22,433 nt of DNA from Phallusia fumigata (GCA_008931825.1 QXVZ01003899.1:1-22433); one strand, 5' to 3'. Positions 21,001-22,268 are shown, counted from the first letter of the stretch. Notes: generated by a model not told the origin, from the sequence alone. Program-made: numbers and translations.

Positions 21001-22268
21001 TCTGATTGCGAGAGAAGTAAGGAATTCCTGCGTTACTTTGCTTGATACTGTGGTGAAGAATATGGACAAAGTGGTGTGTCCGCGTGTTCACAATGAAAAC
21101 ATGTTAGTTTGCTGAAAAAATTTGTGGTTTTTGGTTGTTTAAACTGTCCGGCAACTGGGAAACTAATTAAATTATAAGAGACTTTTCTTCGGCAAAAATG
21201 TGAACTGTAATCATCTGTTGCAGTTTAACCATTGCCGTTAAGCAGTAACTACAGAACTTTAGTCCAACAAAGTAAATTAGTGAGGTTTGCAATATCAACA
21301 CAAATAAATGTCTTTGACATTTTTAAAGCAGCGGTTTTGTTCACCATTTATTGCATATGTTTGCCAAGCGAACTTACTAGCTACGCAACTGTCTGTTGAA
21401 CTCGCAAGGTTGAGGATTCTAACCCCACCTCGGTGTCTGGTCTTTCCTAAGCAAAACGACTTCAACGTTATGAGAGCGCCATGGTTATAGCCCAGTTGGT
21501 AGTCACCACTATGACAGGTCAACATATTTGTATTCGACGTTCTGACATTTCTTTTGTCATTTTAAAACCGTGAATTGGTAACTCAACAGCGGACTCAATG
21601 TAAGCATCACCAATTCGTTGCCGCCAACGATAACACATATAACAAGCAAAATGTATTTGAAAGTTAGTAGCAATGTAAGACATATTAAAATGCCAGCTCT
21701 AAACGAAGCGGTGCAATGGAATCGAGGCTCACCTGGTGAGACAGCAGAACTGAGCGCACTTTTCAACTGTGGTTTCAGTGAGAGTTTCGCGAGGTTTCAC
21801 ATCAAACAGATGCTTGTTCTTGTGGGGCACGAACTCTTTGCAGTTTCCTAAAAGAATGAAAATCACATTCGAGGCAAGTTTTCGAAAAAAAAGATATCAA
21901 ATTTTTCTTACAAAAACTAGTTTGTTTTTTGTTCGTCAGGCAATCTTAGAACTTATGCCAGTAGGGGCGATCCCAACGTCAAAATAGACGTAAGAGGACC
22001 GACAATGACGTCACAAAATTTATTCTATGACATCACAGTTACAGACATACGCCATCGTACCATTTGACCCGGCGGTCTTGCATTCGCCACCAAACGGGGG
22101 CAGGTTTGTGAGAAAATCGAAGTCTGAGAAACTGTAAACCCGATCGTCGAGCCCGTCCATGGATATGTTGATCCGCATCACGTACTGACGTCCTCCTAGC
22201 AGCGCGTTCTTGTTAAGAACCACTATGGGACGCGATGAGTTGGTCGTCGAGTTCTTCTCCCAACCAAA
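1..22268 (-). CDS. PKD1-like (polycystin-1 family) receptor/channel gene, partial at both ends, 32 exons
   Basis: Polycystin-1 family proteins are 11-pass membrane proteins with a large adhesive ectodomain cleaved at a GPS, a cytoplasmic PLAT domain, and a C-terminal polycystin channel unit that pairs with TRPP subunits. Here 32 exons read 22268 to 1 by joining splice sites whose phases all agree; total 5328 bp, 1776 codons. Order: REJ (codons 1-70), PAN (71-160), REJ continued (161-253), helical GAIN-like region (about 254-630), GAIN beta region and GPS (about 630-814), TM1 (about 845-865), PLAT (about 877-990), TM2-TM5, S1, TOP domain, S2-S5, pore start. PLAT plus GPS plus REJ places it with PKD1/PKD1L proteins rather than PKD2. 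Both ends are cut by the window. Exon edges are inferred from sequence, not transcripts; individual exons follow. Confidence 0.95.
107..424 (+). repeat. tRNA-derived SINE, copy 1
   Basis: The head resembles a Ser/Leu-type tRNA A box (GATGACCGAGTGGTCGGC) with a B-box-like GGTTCTAATCC. The unrelated body then includes TCGCTTGTGTTTCCCTGAGC and AAGAAACTTAAGCGGC, followed by an A-rich stretch. A further block after the A-rich stretch (GCAGGTAGCTCGACGGTG to CGCATTTAAGACG) is shared with copy 2. It lies in the intron between exons AE and AF. Confidence 0.7.
871..1136 (-). CDS. PKD1-like exon AE: S4 and S5
   Basis: Acceptor TTCTTCAG, proposed donor GAT|GTGCGT, 266 bp, phase 1 in and 0 out. It has F-V-N-F-Q-Q-V then A-F-F-G-I-V-R-F-L-K-L-L-R-F-N-K-K (S4, with its basic residues), and S5 within W-P-G-F-F-V-L-A-L-V-F-F-V-A-F. 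If the donor is not used, the frame stops at 862, which would remove the pore and last membrane segment; that would be abnormal for the family. Confidence 0.92.
1388..1622 (+). repeat. tRNA-derived SINE, copy 2
   Basis: Same structure as copy 1: GCGTAGTGGTTT A-box-like start, B-box-like GGGTTCTATTCCC, body with GTTTCCCTGAGC and AAACTTAAGCGGC, and an A-rich stretch (1526-1551). The post-A block GGCAGCTTGACAGTG to CGCATTTAGGCG follows. It sits in the intron between exons AD and AE. Confidence 0.72.
1789..1987 (-). CDS. PKD1-like exon AD: S2 end and S3
   Basis: Acceptor TTCTCCAG, donor AAAC|GTAAGA, 199 bp, phase 0 in and 1 base out. I-I-F-V-I-H-L-L-H-S completes S2. F-F-D-D-P-W-D-F-F-D-V-M-I-T then matches 'y-f-x-x-x-W-N-x-l-D-l' at the start of S3. 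The joined product runs directly into F-V-N-F-Q-Q-V of the next exon. Confidence 0.95.
2260..2490 (-). CDS. PKD1-like exon AC: end of TOP domain and S2
   Basis: Acceptor TTAACAG, donor CAG|GTAAGG, 231 bp, phase 0 on both sides. W-V-N-H-Q-S-R-A-V-F-T-E-F-T-V-Y-N-P-N-V is the highly conserved 'W-x-d-x-x-T-R-A-V-f-x-e-f-t-x-Y-N-x-N-v-N-L-f' block; F-P-P-V-G and R-L-Y-Q-Y follow. Spacing from Y-P-G-G-G-Y in the previous exon to this block agrees with vertebrate PKD1L proteins as I recall them, so no exon appears to be missing between the two. Confidence 0.95.
2758..3107. repeat. Tandem duplication of about 175 bp joined by one N
   Basis: 2758-2932 and 2934-3107 are nearly identical. Both start ATGTATGCC and end TATACGATG, with a handful of differences (CATAAC/CGTAAC, TTTCAAAACG/TTTTTCAACG). 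The single ambiguous base at 2933 is exactly the junction. It lies in the intron between exons AB and AC. Confidence 0.92.
3138..3350. repeat. Pair of diverged direct repeats with B-box-like cores
   Basis: AAAAAATGGCGATACTCGGT near 3138 and AAAAAATGGCGATGCCCGGT near 3301 each lead, about 35 bases later, to a B-box-like core (CGGTTCGACCC and GCTCGAATCCC). They may be two copies of a small tRNA-related element. Confidence 0.4.
3384..3649 (-). CDS. PKD1-like exon AB: TOP (polycystin) domain, middle
   Basis: Acceptor TTAACAG, donor GAA|GTAAGT, 266 bp, phase 1 in and 0 out. It has two cysteines close together near the start (C-P-V ... S-C-R-D), an acidic insert, then W-K-H-Q-N-W-K-E-L-K-G-V-P-F-M-G-E and V-Y-P-G-G-G-Y. 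Y-x-G-G-G-Y is a hallmark of the polycystin extracellular domain. Confidence 0.95.
3650..4691 (-). other. Introns flanking exon AA
   Basis: Intron 3650-4048 (399 bp) and intron 4224-4691 (468 bp) hold no recognisable repeat or RNA gene. Other introns not listed separately (7113-7518, 7689-7938, 8968-9353, 13040-13426, 13557-13950, 18108-18578) likewise show nothing supportable. Confidence 0.5.
4049..4223 (-). CDS. PKD1-like exon AA: TOP (polycystin) domain, first part
   Basis: Acceptor ATCCAAG, donor ACAA|GTAAGT, 175 bp, phase 0 in and 1 base out. V-T-T-V-E-F-F-W-R-F-V-R-H-T-V-L-P-N-L-Y corresponds to the family's 'f-x-x-i-x-x-x-x-d-f-W-x-w-x-x-x-x-l-l-p-x-l-y'. Later, R-V-G-P-A-R-L-R-Q-V-R matches 'l-v-G-x-x-R-l-R-Q-l-R'. 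Confidence 0.95.
4692..4945 (-). CDS. PKD1-like exon Z: basic loop and TM6 (channel S1)
   Basis: Acceptor ACATTCAG, donor TCG|GTCAGT, 254 bp, phase 1 in and 0 out. A Lys/Arg-rich cytosolic stretch (S-K-R-K-L-R-K-A-R-R-L-R-E-K-E-K-K) precedes S1 (V-I-S-Y-F-F-Y-I-M-V-L-L-F-L). G-T-R-D-S follows, matching the conserved 'y-g-x-R-D' just outside S1. This opens the polycystin channel unit. Confidence 0.94.
5069..5117. repeat. Dispersed repeat, copy matching 14552-14600
   Basis: 49 bp aligned without gaps to 14552-14600 with 41 matches (shared core GAACTAGCAAA, then AGATAAATT). A hAT-like end (CAGTGGTTTGTAACC, 4987) lies just to its left, so it may be the interior of such an element. Confidence 0.55.
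5415..5544 (-). CDS. PKD1-like exon Y: end of TM5 and cytosolic loop
   Basis: Acceptor TATCCAG, donor ATAG|GTTTGT, 130 bp, phase 0 in and 1 base out. V-I-I-L-S-M-F-V-A-A-V-L-K-K-P-D is the rest of TM5 with the family's charged exit. It is followed by an acidic loop (D-P-R-E-V-K-E-A-E). No ATG frame marks this exon. Confidence 0.92.
5545..6406 (-). other. Intron between exons X and Y
   Basis: 862 bp, AT-rich. Apart from the hAT-type fragment at 5853-5884 I see no exon, RNA gene or regulatory array. Confidence 0.6.
5853..5884. repeat. hAT-type terminal fragment
   Basis: CCGGTTGAGAACCACTC is the complement of the common hAT end GAGTGGTTCTCAACC. The only left-end candidate (4987) lies beyond exon Y, so the two cannot be one intact element. 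Confidence 0.45.
6407..6497 (-). CDS. PKD1-like exon X: start of TM5
   Basis: Acceptor CCTTTAG, donor AAG|GTGAAC, 91 bp, phase 2 in and 0 out. It encodes F-E-W-G-R-D-K-A-N-R-W-L-G-N-M-M-L-S-F and then Q-S-V-F-I-V-Q-P-I-K. This reproduces the conserved 'f-G-x-x-k-s-x-x-W-L-x-s-x-l-l-S-f-x-Q-S-x-x-x-x-Q-P-x-K' block. Confidence 0.95.
6659..6765 (-). repeat. tRNA-derived SINE, copy 3 (truncated)
   Basis: On the minus strand: GGCATAGTGCGTAAAG head, B box GGTTCGAATCC, body GTGTTTCCCTGAGCAAGAG and ATTGCTCCAACCGAGT. It lacks the A-rich end. It lies in the intron between exons W and X. Confidence 0.68.
6893..7112 (-). CDS. PKD1-like exon W: cytosolic loop and TM4
   Basis: Acceptor TCTCCAG, donor TACAG|GTAAAA, 220 bp, phase 1 in and 2 bases out. 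A polar loop is followed by W-P-H-W-F-V-Y-I-A-W-S-L-T-W-I-A-V-I-L-S. This is the family's 'L-P-x-W-f-v-y-i-A-W-x-L' before and within TM4, ending G-F-F-A-I-L-Y. Confidence 0.94.
7519..7688 (-). CDS. PKD1-like exon V: TM3
   Basis: Acceptor TTTGCAG, donor AAAA|GTGAGA, 170 bp, phase 2 in and 1 base out. It carries TM3 (F-C-S-T-L-M-V-V-P-V-T-T-T-I-M-T-L-F) and then a long charged cytosolic stretch (K-K-A-K-T-K-E-Q-E-K-I-D-N-E-E-K). The 'V-x-P-V' in the membrane segment is conserved in PKD1 proteins. Confidence 0.93.
7939..8099 (-). CDS. PKD1-like exon U: TM2
   Basis: Acceptor TTCCGCAG, donor TTCAC|GTGAGT, 161 bp, phase 0 in and 2 bases out. F-Y-R-P-T-K-S-N-F-T-R-M-Q-R-L corresponds to the conserved 'R-P-x-x-S-x-F-T-R-x-Q-R' before TM2. 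The hydrophobic C-C-M-C-L-L-F-V-T-M-I-A-N-A-M-F-F follows, with the family's 'N-A-M-f'. The exon ends K-F-G-P-F-T. Confidence 0.94.
8100..8807 (-). other. Intron between exons T and U
   Basis: 708 bp holding the truncated tRNA-like sequence at 8584-8640. A 131-codon plus-strand frame crosses it but runs through that repeat and resembles nothing known; I do not call it a gene. Confidence 0.6.
8584..8640 (-). pseudogene. Truncated tRNA-like sequence, relative of the one at 9851
   Basis: It shares CTCCTGTCGTGGGTTCGAAT and CCCAC with the tRNA-like sequence at 9851 and has an intact B box and T arm. The A box/D-arm half is missing. It lies in the intron between exons T and U. Confidence 0.5.
8808..8967 (-). 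CDS. PKD1-like exon T: PLAT end and linker
   Basis: Acceptor TTTACAG, donor TCT|GTGAGT, 160 bp, phase 2 in and 0 out. Y-F-F-I-C-D-E-W-L-A-V-D matches the last PLAT strand (f-x-c-x-x-W-L-a-v-x). It is followed by D-G-K-V-D-R-I-L-P-V-A and ends D-H-L-W-I-S, the linker that precedes TM2 in the family. Confidence 0.93.
9354..9517 (-). CDS. PKD1-like exon S: PLAT domain, second part
   Basis: Acceptor GTATCAG, donor AGAG|GTGGGA, 164 bp, phase 0 in and 2 bases out. It has F-L-I-R-E-S-K-D-L-G-E-L-T-H-A-H-V-W-H-D-N and N-R-S-W-Y-L-D-Q-I-V-V. These are the most conserved PLAT elements (L-G-x-l-x-x-x-r-I-W-H-D-N-s-G ... W-y-L-x-x-V-x-V). The exon is unambiguous although no ATG frame marks it. Confidence 0.95.
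9851..9922 (-). tRNA. tRNA-like gene or tRNA pseudogene
   Basis: On the minus strand there is a perfect A box (TAGCTCAGTTGG), D arm ends GCTC/GAGC, a T arm with GTGGG/CCCAC around TTCGAAT, and a TTTTT run a few bases downstream. However, the acceptor stem pairs poorly in standard register and no proper five-pair anticodon stem forms, so no anticodon is assigned. It may be a decayed tRNA or a SINE head. It lies in the intron between exons R and S. Confidence 0.45.
10231..10401 (-). CDS. PKD1-like exon R: PLAT domain, first part
   Basis: Acceptor TAACCAG, donor CAG|GTAACG, 171 bp, phase 0 on both sides. It encodes H-L-Y-Q-V-T-V-F-T-G-H-G-R-S-A-A-T-H-S-K then V-S-C-V-I-F-G. This is the canonical PLAT/LH2 opening (Y-x-V-x-V-x-T-G ... 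A-G-T-x-s-x-V ... i-x-G). PLAT domains bind membrane lipid and partner proteins on the cytosolic side. Confidence 0.94.
10402..11191 (-). other. Intron between exons Q and R
   Basis: 790 bp, strongly A-rich on the plus strand, holding SINE copy 4 (10855-10955). Two phrases recur (GTGCAGAAATGGGCACATTA near 10630 and GCAAAAATAGGCACATTATA near 10480), suggesting a local diverged duplication. No exon was seen. Confidence 0.5.
10855..10955 (+). repeat. tRNA-derived SINE, copy 4 (truncated)
   Basis: It begins at CTCGCAAGGTTGTGGGTTC (B-box half) and continues with TCGCTAGTGTTTCCCTGAGC, then CCCAGTGGAACCCGATGGG. The head with the A box is missing and the centre of the body is deleted. It lies in the intron between exons Q and R. 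Confidence 0.65.
11192..11428 (-). CDS. PKD1-like exon Q: second half of GPS and TM1
   Basis: Acceptor TCCAAG, donor AAG|GTGAGT, 237 bp, phase 0 on both sides. It starts V-D-S-R-S-T-P-E-V-T-E-C-V-C-T-R-L-S, completing the GPS. The predicted cleavage tripeptide is R-L-S, within the broad H/R-L-S/T consensus. A hydrophobic TM1 follows (V-F-A-T-V-I-S-F-V-I-L-Y-V-I-M-L-V-W), then the cytoplasmic stretch D-V-S-D-A-K-K leading into PLAT, as in all PKD1 proteins. Confidence 0.92.
11649..11800 (-). CDS. PKD1-like exon P: second furin-type site and first half of GPS
   Basis: Donor AGG|GTAAGT (strong); acceptor taken as TGTAG at 11801-11803, which joins in phase with exon O. It encodes V-R-R-R-R-S (basic site, codons about 757-762), then Y-H-L-L-I-A-T-P-G-C-R-R-F-D and W-T-G-D-G-C. 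This is the GPS signature C-x-x-[FW]-[DN] ... W-x-x-x-G-C. Other acceptors upstream in the same frame are possible. A second frame over the same DNA is open and Cys-rich but ends at a stop before the GPS is complete. Confidence 0.8.
12068..12188. promoter_or_regulatory. Second cluster of TGACGTCA-like sites
   Basis: Within the intron between exons O and P there are TGACATCA (12068), a TATGACG half-site (about 12092), TACGTCAT (12113), the palindrome TTGACGTCAA (12142-12151), TGATGTCA (about 12168) and TGATGACG (12181). The spacing is less regular than in the 19-kb array. Regulatory role is inference. Confidence 0.35.
12268..12449 (-). CDS. PKD1-like exon O: GAIN beta strands
   Basis: Acceptor CACACAG, donor AAAT|GTGAGA, 182 bp, phase 2 in and 1 base out. 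It ends with L-K-T-G-V-F-F-I-G-I-R-D-K, a good match to the 'G-x-Y-y-v-G-I-r' strand that precedes the last GAIN strands. The frame stays open past this donor to a stop near 12175, so the chosen donor is supported by phase and by family alignment rather than by necessity. Confidence 0.75.
12545..12780. repeat. Probable decayed hAT-like element
   Basis: It starts ACAGTGGTACCCAACTTTTT, then ACCATGGACCCC. The right part (TAGTGGGGAATCCCCCTCC) resembles 5853-5871 (CTGGGGAGTTCCCCCCGG), where a typical end GGTTGAGAACCACTC follows. No complete inverted-repeat pair could be assigned. Confidence 0.4.
12871..13039 (-). CDS. PKD1-like exon N: GAIN beta strands
   Basis: Acceptor TCACTAG, donor AAAG|GTAGGA, 169 bp, phase 1 in and 2 bases out. 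It begins with an acidic run joined to exon M (D-D-D-G-D-K) and ends with the strand N-A-V-L-I-V-V-E-P-E-D-E. The alternation of short strands and polar turns fits the membrane-proximal ectodomain of PKD1L proteins. Confidence 0.83.
13427..13556 (-). CDS. PKD1-like exon M: GAIN beta region
   Basis: Acceptor TTTAAG after a T-rich tract, donor GATG|GTAAGG, 130 bp, phase 0 in and 1 base out. It begins V-T-A-F-K-D-N-P-F, corresponding to the family's 'v-x-x-y-x-x-N-P-f' element, and ends in an acidic turn (N-D-T-D-D). Confidence 0.83.
13951..14085 (-). CDS. PKD1-like exon L: entry to GAIN beta region
   Basis: Acceptor CCCACAG, donor CAG|GTACAA, 135 bp, phase 0 on both sides. It contains I-K-L-P-D-A-G-V-L-L-G followed by N-L-T-E-P-I-D-M-Q. 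This matches the 'V-x-x-P-x-x-x-L ... v-d-x-Q-v' strands that open the GAIN beta subdomain. Three N-x-S/T sequons are present. Confidence 0.83.
14552..14600. repeat. Dispersed repeat, copy matching 5069-5117
   Basis: See the 5069 copy. Here the right side ends in AACGTTGGGATCTACTG (14655-14671), the complement of a hAT-like CAG end. This supports a decayed hAT-type element of roughly 14497-14671 in the intron between exons K and L. Confidence 0.5.
14684..14797 (-). CDS. PKD1-like exon K: helical segment, two possible acceptors
   Basis: Donor AAG|GTAGTG, phase 0 on both sides, 114 bp from the CACAG acceptor. It encodes D-V-V-N-N-A-V-E-A-M-G-S-T-A-S-A-L-L, a helix like those in exons H and I. 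A second in-frame acceptor (CTAG) six bases upstream would start at 14803 and add Ser-Gln; I cannot tell which is used. Confidence 0.82.
14957..15121 (-). CDS. PKD1-like exon J: charged helix with furin-type site
   Basis: Acceptor GTCCTCAG, donor GGA|GTAAGA, 165 bp, phase 0 on both sides. It is highly charged, with D-E-Y-E-Y-Y-N-K-R-K-L-K-E-E followed by K-R-R-V-R-R-S (codons about 493-499). This fits the furin consensus R-x-[KR]-R before Ser. It probably forms a loop between helices in the extracellular region. Confidence 0.8.
15464..15680. repeat. Probable decayed hAT-like element
   Basis: CAGGGTTTCTCAAGCCTTTT followed by TGTCACAGAACCC is a typical hAT-type left end. A weak complement (AGAGACCCTG) occurs near 15676. 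It lies in the intron between exons I and J. Confidence 0.4.
15774..15899 (-). CDS. PKD1-like exon I: helical GAIN-type segment
   Basis: Acceptor CGTTCAG, donor AAG|GTGCGG, 126 bp, phase 0 on both sides. It has amphipathic helices K-Q-A-A-N-T-V-R-Q-M-A-G-S-L and A-A-S-D-I-V-G-S-L. There is no ATG-started frame here; the call rests on the splice sites, the phase and the continuity with the exons on both sides. Confidence 0.82.
16005..16039. repeat. Purine-only low-complexity tract
   Basis: A run of G and A only (GAGAAGAAAAAGAGAAAA and similar) in the intron between exons H and I. On the coding strand it is a pyrimidine tract but is too far from exon I to serve as its acceptor. Confidence 0.7.
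16219..16300. repeat. hAT-like left-end fragment
   Basis: CAGGGGTGCACAACCTTTTC, then CTGAAGGCCGCC, resembles hAT-family ends. No matching right end was seen before exon H. Confidence 0.35.
16620..16751 (-). CDS. PKD1-like exon H: helical GAIN-type segment
   Basis: Acceptor TACCAG, donor CAG|GTGAGT, 132 bp, phase 0 on both sides. It encodes S-D-V-V-R-A-L-S-D-A-T-S-G then Q-Q-M-T-S-A-M-S-A-I-T-R-K-T-D-E-V. The repeated Ala-Leu/Thr-rich helix ending T-x-x-x-D-E-V resembles the helical subdomain upstream of GPS in PKD1L and adhesion-GPCR GAIN domains. Confidence 0.85.
17026..17219 (-). CDS. PKD1-like exon G: Thr/Asn-rich linker
   Basis: Acceptor TTCTCCAG, donor AAT|GTGAGT, 194 bp, phase 1 in and 0 out. 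The centre is mucin-like (T-T-T-Q-A-W-I-T-T-T-P-P-P-T-T), with several N-x-S/T sequons around it (N-Y-T, N-F-T, N-A-S), so it is probably glycosylated and extracellular. The acceptor tract overlaps a short tRNA-like B-box remnant (17230-17265). Confidence 0.8.
17230..17265 (+). repeat. Short SINE/tRNA B-box remnant
   Basis: GCGCAAGGTTGTGAGTTCG followed by AAACC matches the B-box part of the SINE family. On the opposite strand the same bases form the pyrimidine tract of the exon G acceptor. Confidence 0.35.
17290..17637. mobile_element. Non-autonomous hAT-type MITE
   Basis: 348 bp with perfect 14-bp terminal inverted repeats (CAGTAATTCTTAAC and its complement). It is flanked by an 8-bp target duplication with one mismatch (GTTTATAA at 17282, GTTTAAAA at 17638). 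CAG ends, 8-bp duplication and subterminal AGGGCCGC are hAT features. It has no coding capacity. It fills most of the 473-bp intron between exons F and G, ending 48 bp from the exon F donor. Confidence 0.85.
17693..17822 (-). CDS. PKD1-like exon F: start of helical region after REJ
   Basis: Acceptor GTGGCAG, donor ATAT|GTAAGC, 130 bp, phase 0 in and 1 base out. Content is Ser/Ala/Asn-rich with a likely helix (S-K-A-A-A-Q-L-V-Q-S-I). The position matches the linker between REJ and the helical GAIN subdomain in PKD1-family proteins. It has no recognisable domain of its own. Confidence 0.78.
17998..18107 (-). CDS. PKD1-like exon E: end of REJ module
   Basis: Acceptor TTGCCAG, donor CAA|GTAGGT, 110 bp, phase 1 in and 0 out. 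It encodes L-G-D-A-N-D-D-Y-G-V-T-V-I-A-Q-V-C-D-M-F-G, the closing REJ strands (L-x-x-G-D-x-x-N-D-Y-x-v-x-v-x-v-x-D-x-x-G). No ATG-initiated reading frame covers it; it was found from the splice sites. Confidence 0.88.
18579..18747 (-). CDS. PKD1-like exon D: second half of REJ module
   Basis: Acceptor GTGACAG, donor CCCG|GTAAGT, 169 bp, phase 0 in, 1 base out. It begins V-V-F-E-C-R-N-W-K-D-E-G, which matches the REJ strand f-x-C-x-g-W-x-D that normally follows the G-G-x-C strand within about 20 residues. It then continues L-T-Y-K-F and L-L-Y-F-G-N, typical of the module's last strands. Here the PAN exons stand between the two halves. Confidence 0.88.
18959..19077. promoter_or_regulatory. Array of seven TGACGTCA-type octamers
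   Basis: Octamers start at 18959, 18975, 18998, 19014, 19031, 19054 and 19070. Two are perfect TGACGTCA and five have one or two changes (for example TGACATCA, TGACCTCA, TGACGTGA). Spacings are 16, 23, 16, 17, 23, 16. The array lies in the host intron between exons C and D, about 0.5 kb upstream of the PSME3-like ATG. It could be a CREB/ATF-type enhancer or a decayed minisatellite. Confidence 0.5.
19170..19326 (-). CDS. PKD1-like exon C: PAN/apple domain, second part
   Basis: Acceptor TTTCTAG, donor GAG|GTAACT, 157 bp, entering phase 2 and leaving phase 0. It continues the PAN module: L-F-M-C-L-S-L-S-Y-N-N-I-T-S-E-C-V-L-F (Cys, S-x-x-Y-N, Cys-x-L) and ends near D-V-D-H-Y-Q-R-L-F. This mirrors the C-s-f-x-Y-n ... 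C-x-L ... D-x-x-Y-x-R pattern of the family. The join to the preceding exon restores an Arg codon (AG|A). Confidence 0.85.
19461..19593 (+). promoter_or_regulatory. Probable PSME3-like promoter and 5' UTR with paired bZIP-type sites
   Basis: Only 267 bp separate host exon C (ending at 19326 on this side) from the PSME3-like ATG, so the promoter must be compact or overlap host sequence. TGACGTAA (19471-19478) and its exact reverse complement TTACGTCA (19503-19510) form an inverted pair, a pattern bound by ATF/CREB or related bZIP factors. No clear TATA box was seen. The transcription start is unknown. Confidence 0.4.
19594..20100 (+). CDS. PSME3: PA28-gamma-like proteasome activator, exon 1
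   Basis: PSME3 (REG-gamma) forms a heptameric cap that opens the 20S proteasome for ATP- and ubiquitin-independent degradation, mainly in the nucleus. This exon begins at ATG 19594 (M-E-E-F-N-S-R-L) and ends CAG|GTAAGA in phase 0; 169 codons. Residues about 1-65 form the first activator helix. Next comes a Ser/Asp-rich loop holding a basic cluster (P-A-K-R-L-K-K-V-T-A-K-R-K), a likely nuclear localisation signal. K-P-E-L-R and C-N-T-V-R-A-W-V-Q-L are diagnostic of the PA28 family. An upstream in-frame stretch to 19552 has no ATG. The gene lies wholly in an intron of the opposite-strand PKD1-like gene. Confidence 0.93.
20101..20776 (+). other. Intron of the PSME3-like gene
   Basis: 676 bp between GTAAGA and the TTATGCAG acceptor. 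At 20150 it holds a sequence resembling a hAT-type end (CAGGGGCCGGCAACTC), with related material (AGGGCCGCACAAC) near 20251, and a perfect TGACGTCA at 20230. No coding signal was seen on either strand. Confidence 0.75.
20777..21115 (+). CDS. PSME3: PA28-gamma-like proteasome activator, exon 2 (C-terminal)
   Basis: Acceptor TTATGCAG, phase 0, ending at TGA 21113-21115; with exon 1 the product is 281 residues against about 254 for human PSME3. The exon opens with the activation loop D-G-N-N-F-G-V, including the Asn needed for gate opening in this family. It continues I-R-R-V-E-A-E-S-G, L-T-R-A-D-L-A-S-K-F-A-K and L-R-L-I-A-R-E-V-R-N, all PA28 helices. The C-terminus reads N-E-N-M-L-V-C rather than ending in Tyr as vertebrate PA28-alpha and gamma do. 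A possible donor (GTTAGT, 21103) just before the stop means a short third exon is not excluded. Confidence 0.92.
   Translation, partial: VPAMQDGNNFGVEVQGDMIEEIRRVEAESGAFLQALSLYHLTRADLASKFAKNIGVCDYQRAIEELDVKEVVSLRLIAREVRNSCVTLLDTVVKNMDKVVCPRVHNENMLVC
21303..21308 (+). terminator. Candidate polyadenylation signal of PSME3-like gene
   Basis: AATAAA lies 188 bases after the stop codon, within A/T-rich sequence, with no earlier perfect AATAAA in the 3' flank. It is consistent with a short 3' UTR that stays inside the host intron. Confidence 0.45.
21399..21508 (+). repeat. tRNA-derived SINE, copy 5 (diverged)
   Basis: CTCGCAAGGTTGAGGATTC with a B-box-like core, then TCTTTCCTAAGCAAAACGAC and GCCCAGTTGGTAGTCACC. 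It is clearly related to copies 1 and 4 but more decayed. It lies in the host intron just 3' of the PSME3-like gene. Confidence 0.55.
21733..21847 (-). CDS. PKD1-like exon B: PAN/apple domain, first part
   Basis: Acceptor TTTTAG, donor CAG|GTGAGC, 115 bp, entering phase 1 and leaving with 2 bases carried. It encodes N-C-K-E-F-V-P-H-K-N-K-H-L-F-D-V followed by E-K-C-A-Q-F-C-C, the Cys/helix pattern of PAN/apple modules (x-x-C-A-x-x-C). Only this frame is open. PAN modules bind proteins or carbohydrates in many secreted and membrane proteins. The codon for the final Arg is completed by the next exon, 2.4 kb away. Confidence 0.82.
22061..22268 (-). CDS. PKD1-like exon A: first half of REJ module
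   Basis: Starts after a CAG acceptor in phase 0 with F-G-W-E-K-N. It contains the REJ-type strand pattern L-N-K-N-A-L-L-G-G-R-Q-Y, then the hallmark N-L-P-P-F-G-G-E-C, equivalent to the family's N-x-P-P-x-G-G-x-C. The donor used here is G|GTACGA. It is not the strongest, but it is the only one whose phase (1 base carried) keeps the next exon open. The nearby better-looking GTATGT (ten bases later) would put the next exon into a stop. Further N-terminal exons must lie beyond the right edge; I see none between 22269 and 22433. Confidence 0.8.

Larger units (their letters stand above)
19327..21732 (-). other. Longest host-gene intron in the window, containing the nested PSME3-like gene
   Basis: The intron joins exons B and C of the PKD1-like gene inside one Arg codon (AG|A) of the PAN domain. 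It is 2406 bp, against a few hundred for most others, and the extra length is the antisense PSME3-like gene plus flanks. The right flank carries a SINE-like copy (21399-21508). Confidence 0.85.
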
